A stretch of DNA of 54,048 nucleotides from Leptolyngbya sp. DLM2.Bin15 (GCA_007694125.1 RECH01000213.1:1-54048), one strand, 5' to 3'; shown: positions 43,328-52,762, counted from the first letter of the stretch. Translations and numbers: made by a program. The notes: generated by a model not told the origin, from the letters alone.

Positions 43328-45145
43328 ATGGTAGGAAAAATCCTGTCACTCGCCAAGCCAATGAAACGACTACTGCTGCTGGGACTATTTCTGGGGGGAC
43401 TGCTCTGGGCCGTGGCGACGGCTCCCCAATTGATGAACCGAGGTGACTATACGTCCCTCCTGCTCGACTTTCGAGATGATCTACCTGCGGAAACGGTGAC
43501 CCAATACCTAGAGGCGATCGCTCAAGAAACCGGACAGACGCCCACCCTCAATAGTGCCTTTTCCAACGAGCAGCAGTTGTATGTCATCGAAGGCGATCGC
43601 GCCCTGCTGCGCAGCCTCAAGCGATCGCCCTTGCGGTCTGATGTGCAGTCGATTGAACCCAACTTTTTATATTCCACCCAGGCGATCCCCAACGATCCTG
43701 ACTACAGCAAGCAGTGGAATCTCCGCAGCATCAATATGGAGCGGGCTTGGGATGACACCCAGGGCGAGGGCATCACGGTGGCGGTGATTGATACCGGCAT
43801 CACCCCGGTTCCCGATCTCAAGGACACCGCCTTTGTAGCCGGCTACGACTTCGTCAACAATCAAGTAGAAGCGTTGGACGATAACGGCCACGGCACCCAT
43901 GTGGCGGGCACCATCGCCCAATCCACCAACAATGGCTATGGCGTGGCAGGCATTGCCTACAAAGCCAAGCTCATGCCCCTCAAGGTCTTAAGTGCAGAGG
44001 GCAGCGGCACCGTATCCGATATTGCCGAAGCCATCCGTTTTGCTGCCGACCACGGAGCTGACGTGATCAATATGAGTATGGGGGGCTTTGGTGACAGTCA
44101 GGTGTTGCAGGATGCGATCGCCTATGCCCACCGACGCAAGGTGGTGATTGTGGCCGCGGCGGGCAATGCCAATGCCAATGCCGCCGCCTTCCCAGCTCGC
44201 TATGCCAACGTGATTGCCGTCTCTGCCCTAGATGCCACCGGCGTCAAAGCGCCCTACTCCAACTTTGGGGCTGGGGTTGACCTCTCGGCTCCCGGCGGCA
44301 GCCTAGGGGCGGATAGTGATGCGGGCGGAATTTTGCAGGAAACCCTCGATCCAGCAACTGGGAATCCGGCATGGCGATCGCTCCAGGGCACCAGCATGGC
44401 CGCGCCCCATGTGGCGGGTGTTGCTGCCCTGCTCAAATCCGTCGGCATCGAGGATCCTGAGGACATTGCCACCCTGCTGAAAACCTCCGCCCGCACCGTC
44501 GAGAACGACACCCTCAACCACTACGGCGCTGGACACCTCGATGCCGGGGCGGCGGTCACACTTGCCCTGCAGGGACAGCTCAACTTCCGCGACTTTTTCC
44601 GCTGGTTTAAAAACCAAGGCTATCTCAACCTGCGCTTCTGGTTTGATGGCGGCATTATTGCCTTCTGGCCCAAGGTAGCTATGGTGCTAGGCTCCTACCT
44701 CTTGGCTTGGGTGCTGCGCAACTATCTCCCAGGACTCGGGGGCTGGGCCTTGTCGAGCGGGTTGGTCGTCGGCAGTTCGGGCCTATTTTTCCTGCGAGGC
44801 CTCTATATCTACGACCTACCCCAATGGCCCCTGCGGGTCATGGGTAGTTCTCTGACCGAACTGGGCGGTGCTATTCAAGGGAGCGCGGTGCTCAATCCCC
44901 TATTCGCGAGCGTCCTGATTCCCTTGGGCTGCTTAGCGATCTTGCTGGGCCATCCCGGCGGTCGGTTACTCACCATCGGCACCAGCTTGGGGATGACGGC
45001 GGCGCTCACGGTCAGCGCGGTCTTGAGTTATCCAGTCCTCGGGCTAGGCAGTGGCGCGATCGCCCAAGGATTTTTGCTGGTGAATGCCTTGCTCTGCTTC
45101 GGTATTGCCAACCTAGCTGCCAAAACGGAGGTATCCCCCCGATGA
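43328..45145 (+). CDS. Subtilisin-family protease with C-terminal membrane domain
   Basis: A 605-residue serine protease. An N-terminal hydrophobic segment (about residues 12-32) serves as signal or anchor. A propeptide-like region precedes the S8 core with Asp155 (VIDTGITP), His188 (NGHGTHVAG) and Ser356 (GTSMAAPHVAG), numbered from ATG 43328. From about residue 440 the chain has several hydrophobic spans (IIAFWPKVAMVLGSYLLAW, LAILLGHP, then a last pair near the end). This membrane tail is unusual for subtilases. ATG at 43361 is an alternative start. It overlaps the next gene by four bases (ATGA). Confidence 0.9.
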   Translation: MVGKILSLAKPMKRLLLLGLFLGGLLWAVATAPQLMNRGDYTSLLLDFRDDLPAETVTQYLEAIAQETGQTPTLNSAFSNEQQLYVIEGDRALLRSLKRSPLRSDVQSIEPNFLYSTQAIPNDPDYSKQWNLRSINMERAWDDTQGEGITVAVIDTGITPVPDLKDTAFVAGYDFVNNQVEALDDNGHGTHVAGTIAQSTNNGYGVAGIAYKAKLMPLKVLSAEGSGTVSDIAEAIRFAADHGADVINMSMGGFGDSQVLQDAIAYAHRRKVVIVAAAGNANANAAAFPARYANVIAVSALDATGVKAPYSNFGAGVDLSAPGGSLGADSDAGGILQETLDPATGNPAWRSLQGTSMAAPHVAGVAALLKSVGIEDPEDIATLLKTSARTVENDTLNHYGAGHLDAGAAVTLALQGQLNFRDFFRWFKNQGYLNLRFWFDGGIIAFWPKVAMVLGSYLLAWVLRNYLPGLGGWALSSGLVVGSSGLFFLRGLYIYDLPQWPLRVMGSSLTELGGAIQGSAVLNPLFASVLIPLGCLAILLGHPGGRLLTIGTSLGMTAALTVSAVLSYPVLGLGSGAIAQGFLLVNALLCFGIANLAAKTEVSPR

Positions 45146-45369
45146 GCAATGTTCAACTCACCGGCACCATCCAGCGGGTCACCCTAGGCATGGGAGCTTG
45201 GACGCTGGTGACCGATCAAGGCGACACCTATGAACTGCACCGCCCACCGGCAGACCTATGTACTGCGGGGCTCGCGGTTAGGGTGCAAGGGCAGATCCGC
45301 TCCGACATTGCGACCTTAGCCATGGTGGGCCCGGTTCTAGAGATCAAAACGTTTTCCGTCACGCAGTAG
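45142..45369 (+). CDS. Small protein coupled to the subtilase
   Basis: A 75-residue protein with alternating strands (VQLTGTIQRVTLGMGAWTLV, then LAVRVQGQIRSDIATLAMVG), consistent with a small OB-type beta barrel. It starts inside the subtilase stop (ATGA), which implies coupled translation. It has no signal peptide or membrane span. I do not recognise the family. Confidence 0.75.
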   Translation: MSNVQLTGTIQRVTLGMGAWTLVTDQGDTYELHRPPADLCTAGLAVRVQGQIRSDIATLAMVGPVLEIKTFSVTQ

Positions 45370-45414
45370 CCAGCATGAGGTTTAGACCTGGTTGCAGGAC
45401 AAACCTCGAAGACT

Positions 45415-45452
45415 TTCACCCCAACCCTCTTTCCCAGGGTGGTAGGGGTGAA
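45415..45452. terminator. Hairpin between convergent genes
   Basis: TTCACCCC at 45415-45422 pairs with GGGGTGAA at 45445-45452, and inside it ACCCT pairs with AGGGT. The stem lies after the small protein and before the convergent gene ending at 45485. Its ACCCCAACCCTCTTTCCC core resembles the REP-like element at 6744-6830. Confidence 0.6.
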
Positions 45453-45484
45453 ACCATCTGGCTAACAAGGTTTTCAGGCAGGGT

Positions 45485-46234
45485 TCACACAGACGTTGCC
45501 TTCAAGACCCCATAGGTCACGGGCGTGGCGATCGCCACATCTAAGACCGATCGCTGGGTTAGACTTCGCCAATGGGCCGTTAATAGATCTGGCGTTTGGC
45601 AGCCCACGCTGGCGATCGCTGCCTCTGTGGGAAAGGGCCAGAGACGGTCGAACAGGAGATCATCCGCCAGGATGGCCACCTGCAGCATATAAACCGCTGG
45701 GGGAGCCGAGAGCGATCGCAGCAGATTTCCCCCTAAGCGATAGAGGGACTGGCGTTGCCGATCGGATAGATGCAGGGGCTGAAGGTAGGGCATCCCAGAC
45801 CGATTGCTGCCGTGGATATCTATCTCATGCACCGGAGCGATCGCTTCTGCGTAGAGCGGCCCCCGTGCCGTCCAGACAATGGGCACCTGAATCGTGCCCG
45901 TCCCTGTGCTGTAGCCCCAGGTATCGGCCACCCAGCGCCGCAGCCCGGCAACATCGCGGCAGCGGGCATAGATCGACTGCCCTGGAAACTCTAGATCCGC
46001 TGCAATATCCAGGGTAAGAGGACAAAGAACCGTGGCGTCTGGATCGCTTGGATCCATCCCTGGCCAAGCATGACCCACCTGGGAAGCCGCCAAGCAGGTC
46101 ACAGTATCGCCGGTTGAGGTCACGGGATCGGCGGCGATCGCCTTTTGTAGGGCCATGAGCCGAGGATCAATCTCAGATCCTGCCTTGCCCAGAGAGCGAT
46201 CGCCATCGTCTACCGCAATCAGTACTGTGACCAC
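45485..46234 (-). CDS. Conserved protein of unknown function
   Basis: A 249-residue soluble protein starting with GTG immediately after the TAG of the upstream gene (TAGGTG), so translation is probably coupled. It begins MVTVLIAVDDGDRSLG and contains CLAASQVGHAWPG, VPIVWTARGPLYAEAIAPVHEIDIHG and VYMLQVAILADDLLFDRLWPFP. The motifs suggest a conserved fold, but I cannot name it. The partner is the coiled-coil protein upstream. Confidence 0.7.
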   Translation of the reverse strand: MVTVLIAVDDGDRSLGKAGSEIDPRLMALQKAIAADPVTSTGDTVTCLAASQVGHAWPGMDPSDPDATVLCPLTLDIAADLEFPGQSIYARCRDVAGLRRWVADTWGYSTGTGTIQVPIVWTARGPLYAEAIAPVHEIDIHGSNRSGMPYLQPLHLSDRQRQSLYRLGGNLLRSLSAPPAVYMLQVAILADDLLFDRLWPFPTEAAIASVGCQTPDLLTAHWRSLTQRSVLDVAIATPVTYGVLKATSV

Positions 46235-46789
46235 CTAAGCGTCTCCAAAGCTGGGGATCACCGGCTTCCCGCCGAGACCAGGCACAAAGCTGGGTAGATC
46301 TACATGCGTCGTCTGACGATTGCGTACCGCCAGACGGTAGCTGACGCTCTGGAGTTCGGCATGGAGTTGACGATTTTCCCGCTGAATATGCGCCACTTTT
46401 TCCTTAATCGGCGCTAAGCGTTCGGCAAACTTCTGACGATATACCCCCGGCATTTCCTGCACCACCTGCTCCAGCATCCGAGAGCGATCGGTGAGTTCAT
46501 GAACCGTCTGCCGCAGTTGATAAATTTCGGCATCCCGCTCAGAAATTTGCTCTTGGTAAAACTGCACCTGCTGTTCGACACCGCGCAGTTGTTCCCGCAA
46601 AGCCTGCATTTCTGATTGGTGCTGCTCAGACAATTGAGGCGAGGCGGGCACAATGCTGTTATTGCCCTTCACCAAGCGAAAGAGCTCCTGGGAAAGCTGC
46701 TGCACCAACTGATCTCGCATCTGCAGTTCGTCCTGCAAGCGCGATAGTTCAGCTTGAGGATGGGCCGGGGTTCGAAGGTCAGTTTGCAT
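46235..46789 (-). CDS. Coiled-coil protein of unknown function
   Basis: A 184-residue protein that is almost entirely a coiled coil from about residue 15 to 155 (AELSRLQDELQMRDQLVQQLSQE, shortened; then EQQVQFYQEQISERDAEIYQL and IKEKVAHIQRENRQLHAELQ). The end is a Pro/Gly-rich tail (SFVPGLGGKPVIPSFGDA). It directly abuts the next gene. The C-terminal tail looks like a binding peptide. No family name comes to mind. Confidence 0.75.
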   Translation of the reverse strand: MQTDLRTPAHPQAELSRLQDELQMRDQLVQQLSQELFRLVKGNNSIVPASPQLSEQHQSEMQALREQLRGVEQQVQFYQEQISERDAEIYQLRQTVHELTDRSRMLEQVVQEMPGVYRQKFAERLAPIKEKVAHIQRENRQLHAELQSVSYRLAVRNRQTTHVDLPSFVPGLGGKPVIPSFGDA

Positions 46790-47048
46790 GGTGTGGCTCC
46801 ACTATGGCTATTTCAACGGCGAGGTCAAGCAAGTAGCTCATTCAAAACATCTAGCGTCTGAGGCGCAATGGGCGATCATCCAAGGCTGAGTCCTGACCGA
46901 CTGAGTCACCCAAGGTTGCCGTCAGCTTCTGCACAGAGAGCGATCGCTCCTATCAAAAACCCTACATCTAGTGCTGTATCATAGCGATTCGAGGGCATAG
47001 ATGTCACTCAACTCTACAAAACCTAATGAAGAATCACAACCTTTTGAG

Positions 47049-48386
47049 CTAGCCCACCAGCAGATTTTCTTCGGGATAATGCACCACACTAGGCTGTGGA
47101 TCGCCTAAGAGTGCGGCTATGAAGATCAAAATGCCCACCCGACCGATATACATGGTGCAGATGATCACCAGCTTACCTAGGATAGAGAGGCTAGCGGTGA
47201 TTCCCGTCGAGAGCCCCACGGTGGCAAAGGCGGAGATGGTCTCAAAGACAATGGCAATGAAGGGAATATTGGGATTGCTCACGCCAATGATCAGGGTCAT
47301 GAACAAAATGGCCGTGGTGGAGCCAAACACGACGCCTACCGCTTTGAAAATTAACGACACCGGGATTTGCCGCTGATAGCAGAGCACCTCTTCTTTGCCC
47401 TGGAGCACGGCCTTGGTTGAGCTAAACAAAATTCGCAGCGTGGTTGTTTTAATGCCCCCTGCCGTACTGCCTGGACTGCCGCCCACCAGCATCAGCGCCA
47501 TGGTAACAAACAGGCCCACCGCATTGATGCTGCCGTAGTCTACTGTATTGAATCCGGCGGTGCGGGGCATGACGGCTTCTGACCAGGCAAGCAGGAGGCG
47601 ATCGCCCGCATTGAGTGTGGCCACTGGCATATTGGGATGCTGTAGTTCGATCCCCAAAAACATCAGGGTGGACACCACCAACAGGACAAGCGTGGTGCTG
47701 GTCACAATTTTAAAATTCAGCGAGAACACAGACCATCCATGCCGTCCCTGAAGGCGATCGCGCAGCCAGATATAGGCCTCCATAATCACCTGGTAGCCAA
47801 TACCGCCAAAGATGATTAGTCCAGGAATCACGATGTGGATCGGCACCGATGTGGCATAGCCCATCAAATTGTCAGTGAATAGGCTGAACCCAGCATTATT
47901 GAAGGCACTAATGCTATGGAAGATAGCCAGCCAGAGGCTATAGCCCATGCCATAGTCTTCCCTAAACACCGGTAGCAGCAGCAAGACCCCCGTCATTTCA
48001 AACACCAGCGTCAGGGCAATGATCGATCGCACTAGAATTACAGAGCCAGACATGCCAGGGATATCGAGGGATTTTTGGATGGCGAGTTTTTCCCGTAGCC
48101 CGAAGCGTCGCCCTAGCAACAGCAGCAGGAAGGTATTGGCCGTCATATAGCCCAAACCGCCAACCTGAATCAACAGCAAAATGACGACTTGCCCAAAGAC
48201 AGAATAGTAGGTACCCGTATCTTCTATGATCAATCCGGTAACACAAACGGCGGAAGTTGAGGTAAACAGCGCTGTGACCAGCGAGTTCCACTCCCTGCTA
48301 CTGGTGGACAAGGGCAACACCAACAGCAGTGTTCCAATGACAATGAGCGCTAAAAAACCCAAGCAAATCGTTCGAGAGACAGTCAT
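47049..48386 (-). CDS. KtrB/TrkH-type potassium or sodium-driven K+ transporter
   Basis: A 445-residue membrane protein with four repeated pore units. Selectivity-filter loops read SAVCVTGLIIED, NAGFSLFTDN, PRTAGFNTVD and ATVGLSTGIT, each with the central glycine. It matches the KtrB/NtpJ class, which takes up K+ with a peripheral KtrA-type nucleotide-binding subunit. No KtrA gene lies nearby. Its AAAGGG ribosome-binding site supports the ATG at 48386. Confidence 0.92.
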   Translation of the reverse strand: MTVSRTICLGFLALIVIGTLLLVLPLSTSSREWNSLVTALFTSTSAVCVTGLIIEDTGTYYSVFGQVVILLLIQVGGLGYMTANTFLLLLLGRRFGLREKLAIQKSLDIPGMSGSVILVRSIIALTLVFEMTGVLLLLPVFREDYGMGYSLWLAIFHSISAFNNAGFSLFTDNLMGYATSVPIHIVIPGLIIFGGIGYQVIMEAYIWLRDRLQGRHGWSVFSLNFKIVTSTTLVLLVVSTLMFLGIELQHPNMPVATLNAGDRLLLAWSEAVMPRTAGFNTVDYGSINAVGLFVTMALMLVGGSPGSTAGGIKTTTLRILFSSTKAVLQGKEEVLCYQRQIPVSLIFKAVGVVFGSTTAILFMTLIIGVSNPNIPFIAIVFETISAFATVGLSTGITASLSILGKLVIICTMYIGRVGILIFIAALLGDPQPSVVHYPEENLLVG

Positions 48387-48649
48387 GAATAGGTTTACCC
48401 TTTAGAAATGGCATGCGCACGGGATGGTCAGAACGATGTCCTCGTTGGCTGTCCATTCTGTGAGAACACCTGACCCAAGGCTGGATCCAGCAAGATAGGG
48501 GAAAAGCTGTCCCTTGGATCTAACCCATCTACCCATGGCTTGCACCTGTGACATGTGCCTGAAGCCCTTTCCCATAGCTTCTCCAGGGTACCAATCGGCA
48601 GGCAGATTATAGTGATGTCCCGGTGCAACTATTTTTCAAGGAGTTGAGG

Positions 48650-49522
48650 ATGACAACCTCGTTACAAAATCGAATTCAGCAATTCTACGATGCATCGTCT
48701 GGGTTGTGGGAGCAGGTGTGGGGCGAACATATGCACCACGGTCACTATGGGGCAGATGGCACGATTCCCAAGGAACGACGCCAAGCTCAAATTGACTTAA
48801 TCGATGAACTCCTGTCTTGGTCTCAGGTGACCCATGTGACTTCGGTATTAGATGTGGGCTGTGGCATTGGCGGGAGTTCTCTCTACCTAGCAGAAAAATT
48901 TGGGGCGGCGGCCACCGGGATCACCCTCAGTCCTGTGCAGGCCCAGCGGGCGGAGGAGCGATCGCGTCTCGCTAACATTCCCGCTACTTTTTTGGTGGCG
49001 GATGCTCTAGCTATGCCCTTTGCCGACAACAGCTTCGACCTTGTATGGTCGCTGGAAAGTGGGGAGCATATGCCCGACAAAACCCAGTTTCTCAGTGAGT
49101 GCTATCGAGTCTTGCGACCAGGGGGCACGCTGATATTAGCCACATGGTGTCACCGGGAAACCGATATGGCTCCCCTAACGAACCGTGAACACAAACACCT
49201 TGATGACATTTACCGCGTCTACTGTCTGCCCTACGTCATTTCGTTGTCGAACTATGCGGTGATCGTTGAAGAACTCGGGTTTCAGGGGATGCGTACCGAC
49301 GATTGGTCTAAGGCGGTGGCTCCGTTCTGGGCGGTGGTGGTGCGCTCGGCGTTCAGTTGGTCGGCTCTGTGGGGTTTGATGCGATCGGGCTGGACGACTA
49401 TCCAAGCGGCCCTATCCATGGGATTGATGCAGCGGGGCTATCGGGATGGGTTGATTACCTTTGGTGTGATCTGTGCCCAGAAACCGGAGAGCGATCGCCC
49501 CCAGGAGGTTTTGGGTGATTAG
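48650..49522 (+). CDS. Tocopherol-type SAM methyltransferase
   Basis: A 290-residue class I methyltransferase. The start is typical of gamma-tocopherol methyltransferases (IQQFYDASSGLWEQVWGEHMHHGHYG), followed by the SAM motif VLDVGCGIGGSSLYLAEKFG, later DALAMPFADNSFDLVWSLESGEHM and RVLRPGGTLILATWCHR. It most likely methylates a chromanol or quinone ring in the thylakoid or plastoglobule-like membranes. ATG at 48650 follows AAGGAGTTGAGG. It overlaps the next gene by eight bases. MPBQ methyltransferase is the main alternative. Confidence 0.85.
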   Translation: MTTSLQNRIQQFYDASSGLWEQVWGEHMHHGHYGADGTIPKERRQAQIDLIDELLSWSQVTHVTSVLDVGCGIGGSSLYLAEKFGAAATGITLSPVQAQRAEERSRLANIPATFLVADALAMPFADNSFDLVWSLESGEHMPDKTQFLSECYRVLRPGGTLILATWCHRETDMAPLTNREHKHLDDIYRVYCLPYVISLSNYAVIVEELGFQGMRTDDWSKAVAPFWAVVVRSAFSWSALWGLMRSGWTTIQAALSMGLMQRGYRDGLITFGVICAQKPESDRPQEVLGD

Positions 49523-50351
49523 GGACATCAGCCTCGATCCCATCGGTTGGATAGGGGTCTTCTTTGCTACCTGGGTAGTCCTCTGGCTACCGATGGCAGT
49601 TCCCTTAGCCCAGCGGCTGCACTGGCGACCGTTTCAACCGGCAACCGCTGCCCAGAAATTGCCGCTTTTAGCCATTCTGTATGGGCTGGCACCCTTGGTG
49701 TTGTGGGGCATTCAGCATCTGTCGGCTGATACCTGGGCGGCTTACGGATGGGTGGGATACCGACTGATCCCCTCGGCCGGAGCAGGGCTAGCCATGGGGC
49801 TGGCTGGCATCGGTATGCTCTACATCCTTCGGGGCGCTGTCCTGCAGCGGCTGCATCCTGACCAACCGCCCCTGCCCTGGCAGCAGCTATCCCTAGCAAC
49901 CCTAGTGGGACTGCTGGCTGTTGCCGCTAGTGTGGGGTTGATCGAAGAGCTGGTGTTTCGTGGGTTCCTGCACCATGCCCTGCGATCGCACCTTGATCAA
50001 TGGGTTGCAGGGGCGATCGCCAGCATCATTTTTGCTAGCCTGCACCTGGTTTGGGATGGTCGCGGTACGGTTCCTCAACTGCCAGGGCTGTGGCTCATGG
50101 GCATGGTGCTCACCTTGGCCTGCTGGGTGGATGGCAACGCGATTGGCCTAGCTTGGGGGCTGCATACTGGCTGGGTGTGGGGCGTGGCTACCGTGGATAC
50201 CCTCCAGGGCGATCGCCCCCCGGTGACGACTCCAGCCTGGCTAGTGGGCATCCATGGGCAACCCCTGGCAGGAGCCTTGGGTCTACTGCTGCTGTTGGGC
50301 ACGGGCGGTGGTCTCACGCTTCTGAGCCAGATGGCTACAGGCGGTTCGTAA
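49515..50351 (+). CDS. CPBP (CAAX-type) intramembrane protease
   Basis: A 278-residue membrane protein with about eight hydrophobic spans. The glutamate motif EELVFRGFLHHAL lies near residue 140, and later histidines lie in SLHLVWDGRG and LAWGLHTGWVWG. This is the CPBP/Abi metalloprotease family. The start is GTG at 49515, eight bases inside the upstream gene, with AGGAGG at a good distance; the in-frame upstream start at 49473 is less likely. Coupling with the methyltransferase suggests joint expression, but the substrate is unknown. Confidence 0.87.
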   Translation: MIRDISLDPIGWIGVFFATWVVLWLPMAVPLAQRLHWRPFQPATAAQKLPLLAILYGLAPLVLWGIQHLSADTWAAYGWVGYRLIPSAGAGLAMGLAGIGMLYILRGAVLQRLHPDQPPLPWQQLSLATLVGLLAVAASVGLIEELVFRGFLHHALRSHLDQWVAGAIASIIFASLHLVWDGRGTVPQLPGLWLMGMVLTLACWVDGNAIGLAWGLHTGWVWGVATVDTLQGDRPPVTTPAWLVGIHGQPLAGALGLLLLLGTGGGLTLLSQMATGGS

Positions 50352-50387
50352 AATCACGCCACGAGCCTTCACCACAAGGAGACTGGA

Positions 50388-51398
50388 ATGCCGGTTCATG
50401 TCTATTGGGGAGATGATGAATTTGCCCTCAATCGAGCGATCGCCACCCTGCGCGATCGCACCCTCGATCCTGCTTGGGCTAGCTTCAATGCCGATAAACT
50501 GCTGCCGGATCAAGCCGATGCCGTGGTGCAGGCCCTCAACCAAGCCATGACGCCCCCCTTCGGCAGTGGTCAACGGTTTATCTGGCTGGTAGACACTCCC
50601 ATCGCCCAACGCTGCTCTGAGGCGCTGCTGGCAGAACTGGAGCGCACCCTGCCCCATATTCCCGATACATCCGTGGTGGTGATGACCCTGGCGGGTAAGC
50701 CCGACGGTCGGCTCAAGTCCACTAAGCTGCTGAAGCAACATGCCACGATTCGGGAATTTGCCGCCATCTCTCCTTGGAAAACCGACCAGTTGATTCGCCA
50801 TGTGGAAACCATAGCGCGGGAGATGCACCTCACCCTGACGCCCAAAGCCTCGGAACTGCTGGCGGATGCGGTGGGTAATGATACCCGCCAATTGGTCACC
50901 GAGTTGGAAAAACTCAGCCTCTACGTCAGCGATGGGCAGGGTAATGGGTCTATTGATGAGGAAGCGATCGCCACCCTGGTGACCACATCCACCCAAAATA
51001 GTTTGCAATTGGCTGCGGCGATCCGCGAGGGCAACACGGCCCGGGCGCTCACCCTCGTTGCCGATTTGTTCAACCGCAACGAACCAGCGCTAAAAATTGT
51101 GACTACCCTGGTGGGACAAGTCCGCACCTGGCTCTGGGTGAAGCTGATGGTGCAGTTGGGGGAACGAGATGAACGGGCGATCGCTCAAGCCGCCGACGTG
51201 AGCAATCCTAAGCGAATTTACTTTCTTCAAAAAGAGGTGCGATCGATTTCTCTCGATCAATTCCAAACAGCTCTCAAACTCTTGCTCCAGCTTGACTTGG
51301 GGCTAAAGCAAGGAGCAGAGCCGCGATCCTGGATGCAAACCCACGTGATCCAGCTATGCCAAACCTTTCAAGCACCTTCATCAGGGCAGTGGCGCTAG
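50388..51398 (+). CDS. holA: DNA polymerase III subunit delta, HolA
   Basis: A 336-residue clamp-loader subunit. It begins PVHVYWGDDEFALNRAI and has the diverged AAA+ fold with VWLVDTP-type strand (RFIWLVDTPI), then LVTELEKLSLYV near 170-181 and the C-terminal collar region (IYFLQKEVRSISLDQFQTALKLLLQLDLGLKQG, cut short here). It opens the sliding clamp ring. AAGGAGACTGGA precedes the ATG. The stop codon falls inside the perfect palindrome GGCGCTAGCGCC at 51391-51402. Confidence 0.92.
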   Translation: MPVHVYWGDDEFALNRAIATLRDRTLDPAWASFNADKLLPDQADAVVQALNQAMTPPFGSGQRFIWLVDTPIAQRCSEALLAELERTLPHIPDTSVVVMTLAGKPDGRLKSTKLLKQHATIREFAAISPWKTDQLIRHVETIAREMHLTLTPKASELLADAVGNDTRQLVTELEKLSLYVSDGQGNGSIDEEAIATLVTTSTQNSLQLAAAIREGNTARALTLVADLFNRNEPALKIVTTLVGQVRTWLWVKLMVQLGERDERAIAQAADVSNPKRIYFLQKEVRSISLDQFQTALKLLLQLDLGLKQGAEPRSWMQTHVIQLCQTFQAPSSGQWR

Positions 51399-51811
51399 CG
51401 CCGTCCAGGGACGATACCACAAGAGCGATCGCTAACTGTGGAACTTCATCTCCCTAAAATAATTCAAAGGACTTATACCCATCTGACTCAGCACCTAGCC
51501 ATCCAAGTTGGTTGCCGAGCATCTGTCCAGTCTTTGCCTGTTTGTCTCTGCTACCGAATGGATAGGGATGTAGTCAGATCTGTGACCATCGAAATCAGGT
51601 TGGATTGGGCTTGAGTCTTCCCACCCTGATCCTAAGCCATGGTTCAATGATCGTTTGATTACCAGATCCATACCATCATCCACCTAGCTACGCTGTCCAC
51701 AACCCAACTCCTGGACGGAGAACAAGACCCCAACGTTTGAGCATCAACCCTCAGCTACCTCAAAGACTTCCGCTGTTTCCTACCCTACTGTTTCCAGCTT
51801 TCTTTATCGTT
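51399..51811. other. Long spacer after holA
   Basis: No gene is supported in this 413-base stretch. It begins with half of the palindrome GGCGCTAGCGCC, which may help end holA transcription. The rest shows no strong repeats. Confidence 0.3.
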
Positions 51812-52294
51812 ATGATGCGAGACTTCCAACGCTTAATAGTCCAGTTTCGTCATGTCAGCCTAGCTCTTGCAGTGGCGTCCATTGCTGTCTTGAGTGATGC
51901 GATTCCCTCGGTTCATATCGAATCCTCATCCATCCAGTGGGGACATGCCGCCCAAGCTCAAACTCTCTCCGACCGAGAGCTTCGTAACTATGCCAGCGCC
52001 GTCTTGGTGATTGAACCCTTGCGGCAAACGGCCTTTAATGAAATTCGCTCCCTATCGGGCAATAATGCTACCTCATCGATTGCCTGCCACCGTCCAGATA
52101 GCATTACCCGCCTCAATTCCAACGTTCGTACCATCGCCCGCAACTACTGCGATCGCGCCATCCGCATTGTGGAGCAAAATGATCTAACCATTGAGCGGTT
52201 CAATGCCATTACTCAAATGCTGGGGCAAGCCGGTCGCAGTTCTGACCTGCATCAACGGCTTCAAGAGGAACTCATCCGCCTCCAGCAAAACTAA
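51812..52294 (+). CDS. Exported DUF4168-type protein
   Basis: A 160-residue protein with a long signal-like N-terminus (VQFRHVSLALAVASIAVLSDA) and a possible cleavage near AQAQ. The mature part, LSDRELRNYASAVLVIEPLRQTAFNEIRSL and later NLTIERFNAITQMLG-like text, matches the DUF4168 family, a helical domain common in cyanobacterial periplasmic proteins. Two adjacent ATGs at 51812 and 51815 are possible starts; an in-frame TTG at 51737 is less likely. Function is unknown. Confidence 0.8.
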   Translation: MMRDFQRLIVQFRHVSLALAVASIAVLSDAIPSVHIESSSIQWGHAAQAQTLSDRELRNYASAVLVIEPLRQTAFNEIRSLSGNNATSSIACHRPDSITRLNSNVRTIARNYCDRAIRIVEQNDLTIERFNAITQMLGQAGRSSDLHQRLQEELIRLQQN

Positions 52295-52382
52295 AGGATT
52301 AGGCATCAGCTAGCCGGGGTCGATGACCGCTCCGGCTTAAGCCAAGCGCTACAATAGGTGCAGTCATTAGCTTTATACTGCT

Positions 52383-52643
52383 ATGCCTCGCATTAACCCG
52401 TTTACACTGCAGATGCAGATCACGCGATTGTTTGAGCAGGGACAGTCTTTCTTTGCCACTACCAAAGTTCAGGATTGGCTCCGCGAACGCAACGAAGATC
52501 CGGAGATGTACAAGGTTCTGTTTCACGAACGTCCTGCTCCTCCGGGCGAAGCCGCCGCTATGGTGATTGAAATTGAACTGCAGCGCCGGGATGGTCAGCC
52601 GGTGGATGAATGGCTCCAAGCCGAAGCCAACCGCCATGCATAG
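52383..52643 (+). CDS. Small conserved protein of unknown function
   Basis: An 86-residue soluble protein, MPRINPFTLQMQITRLFEQG, with later VQDWLRERNEDPEMYKVLFHERP and WLQAEANRHA. It has no signal peptide or membrane span. The charged mixed alpha/beta pattern looks conserved, but I do not recognise the family. It ends 34 bases before a strong bidirectional terminator. Confidence 0.65.
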   Translation: MPRINPFTLQMQITRLFEQGQSFFATTKVQDWLRERNEDPEMYKVLFHERPAPPGEAAAMVIEIELQRRDGQPVDEWLQAEANRHA

Positions 52644-52647
52644 CCGT

Positions 52648-52675
52648 CAACGTTGCACCAACAACGTTGCACCAA
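52648..52675. repeat. Tandem 14-bp repeat after the small gene
   Basis: CAACGTTGCACCAA occurs twice in tandem at 52648-52661 and 52662-52675. It lies between the small gene stop and the terminator stem, and looks like a simple duplication. Confidence 0.7.
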
Positions 52676-52676
52676 C

Positions 52677-52713
52677 AAAACGCCACCTCATCATCATGAC
52701 GGGGTGGCGTTTT
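52677..52713. terminator. Bidirectional terminator between convergent genes
   Basis: AAAACGCCACC at 52677-52687 pairs perfectly with GGTGGCGTTTT at 52703-52713. The T-run on each strand makes a good intrinsic terminator for both the small plus-strand gene and the Ycf66 gene on the minus strand. Confidence 0.85.
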
Positions 52714-52762
52714 GGTTGGATGGAGTCGGGTCTATGAGAGGAGCGTCAGACCACGTGGGACG

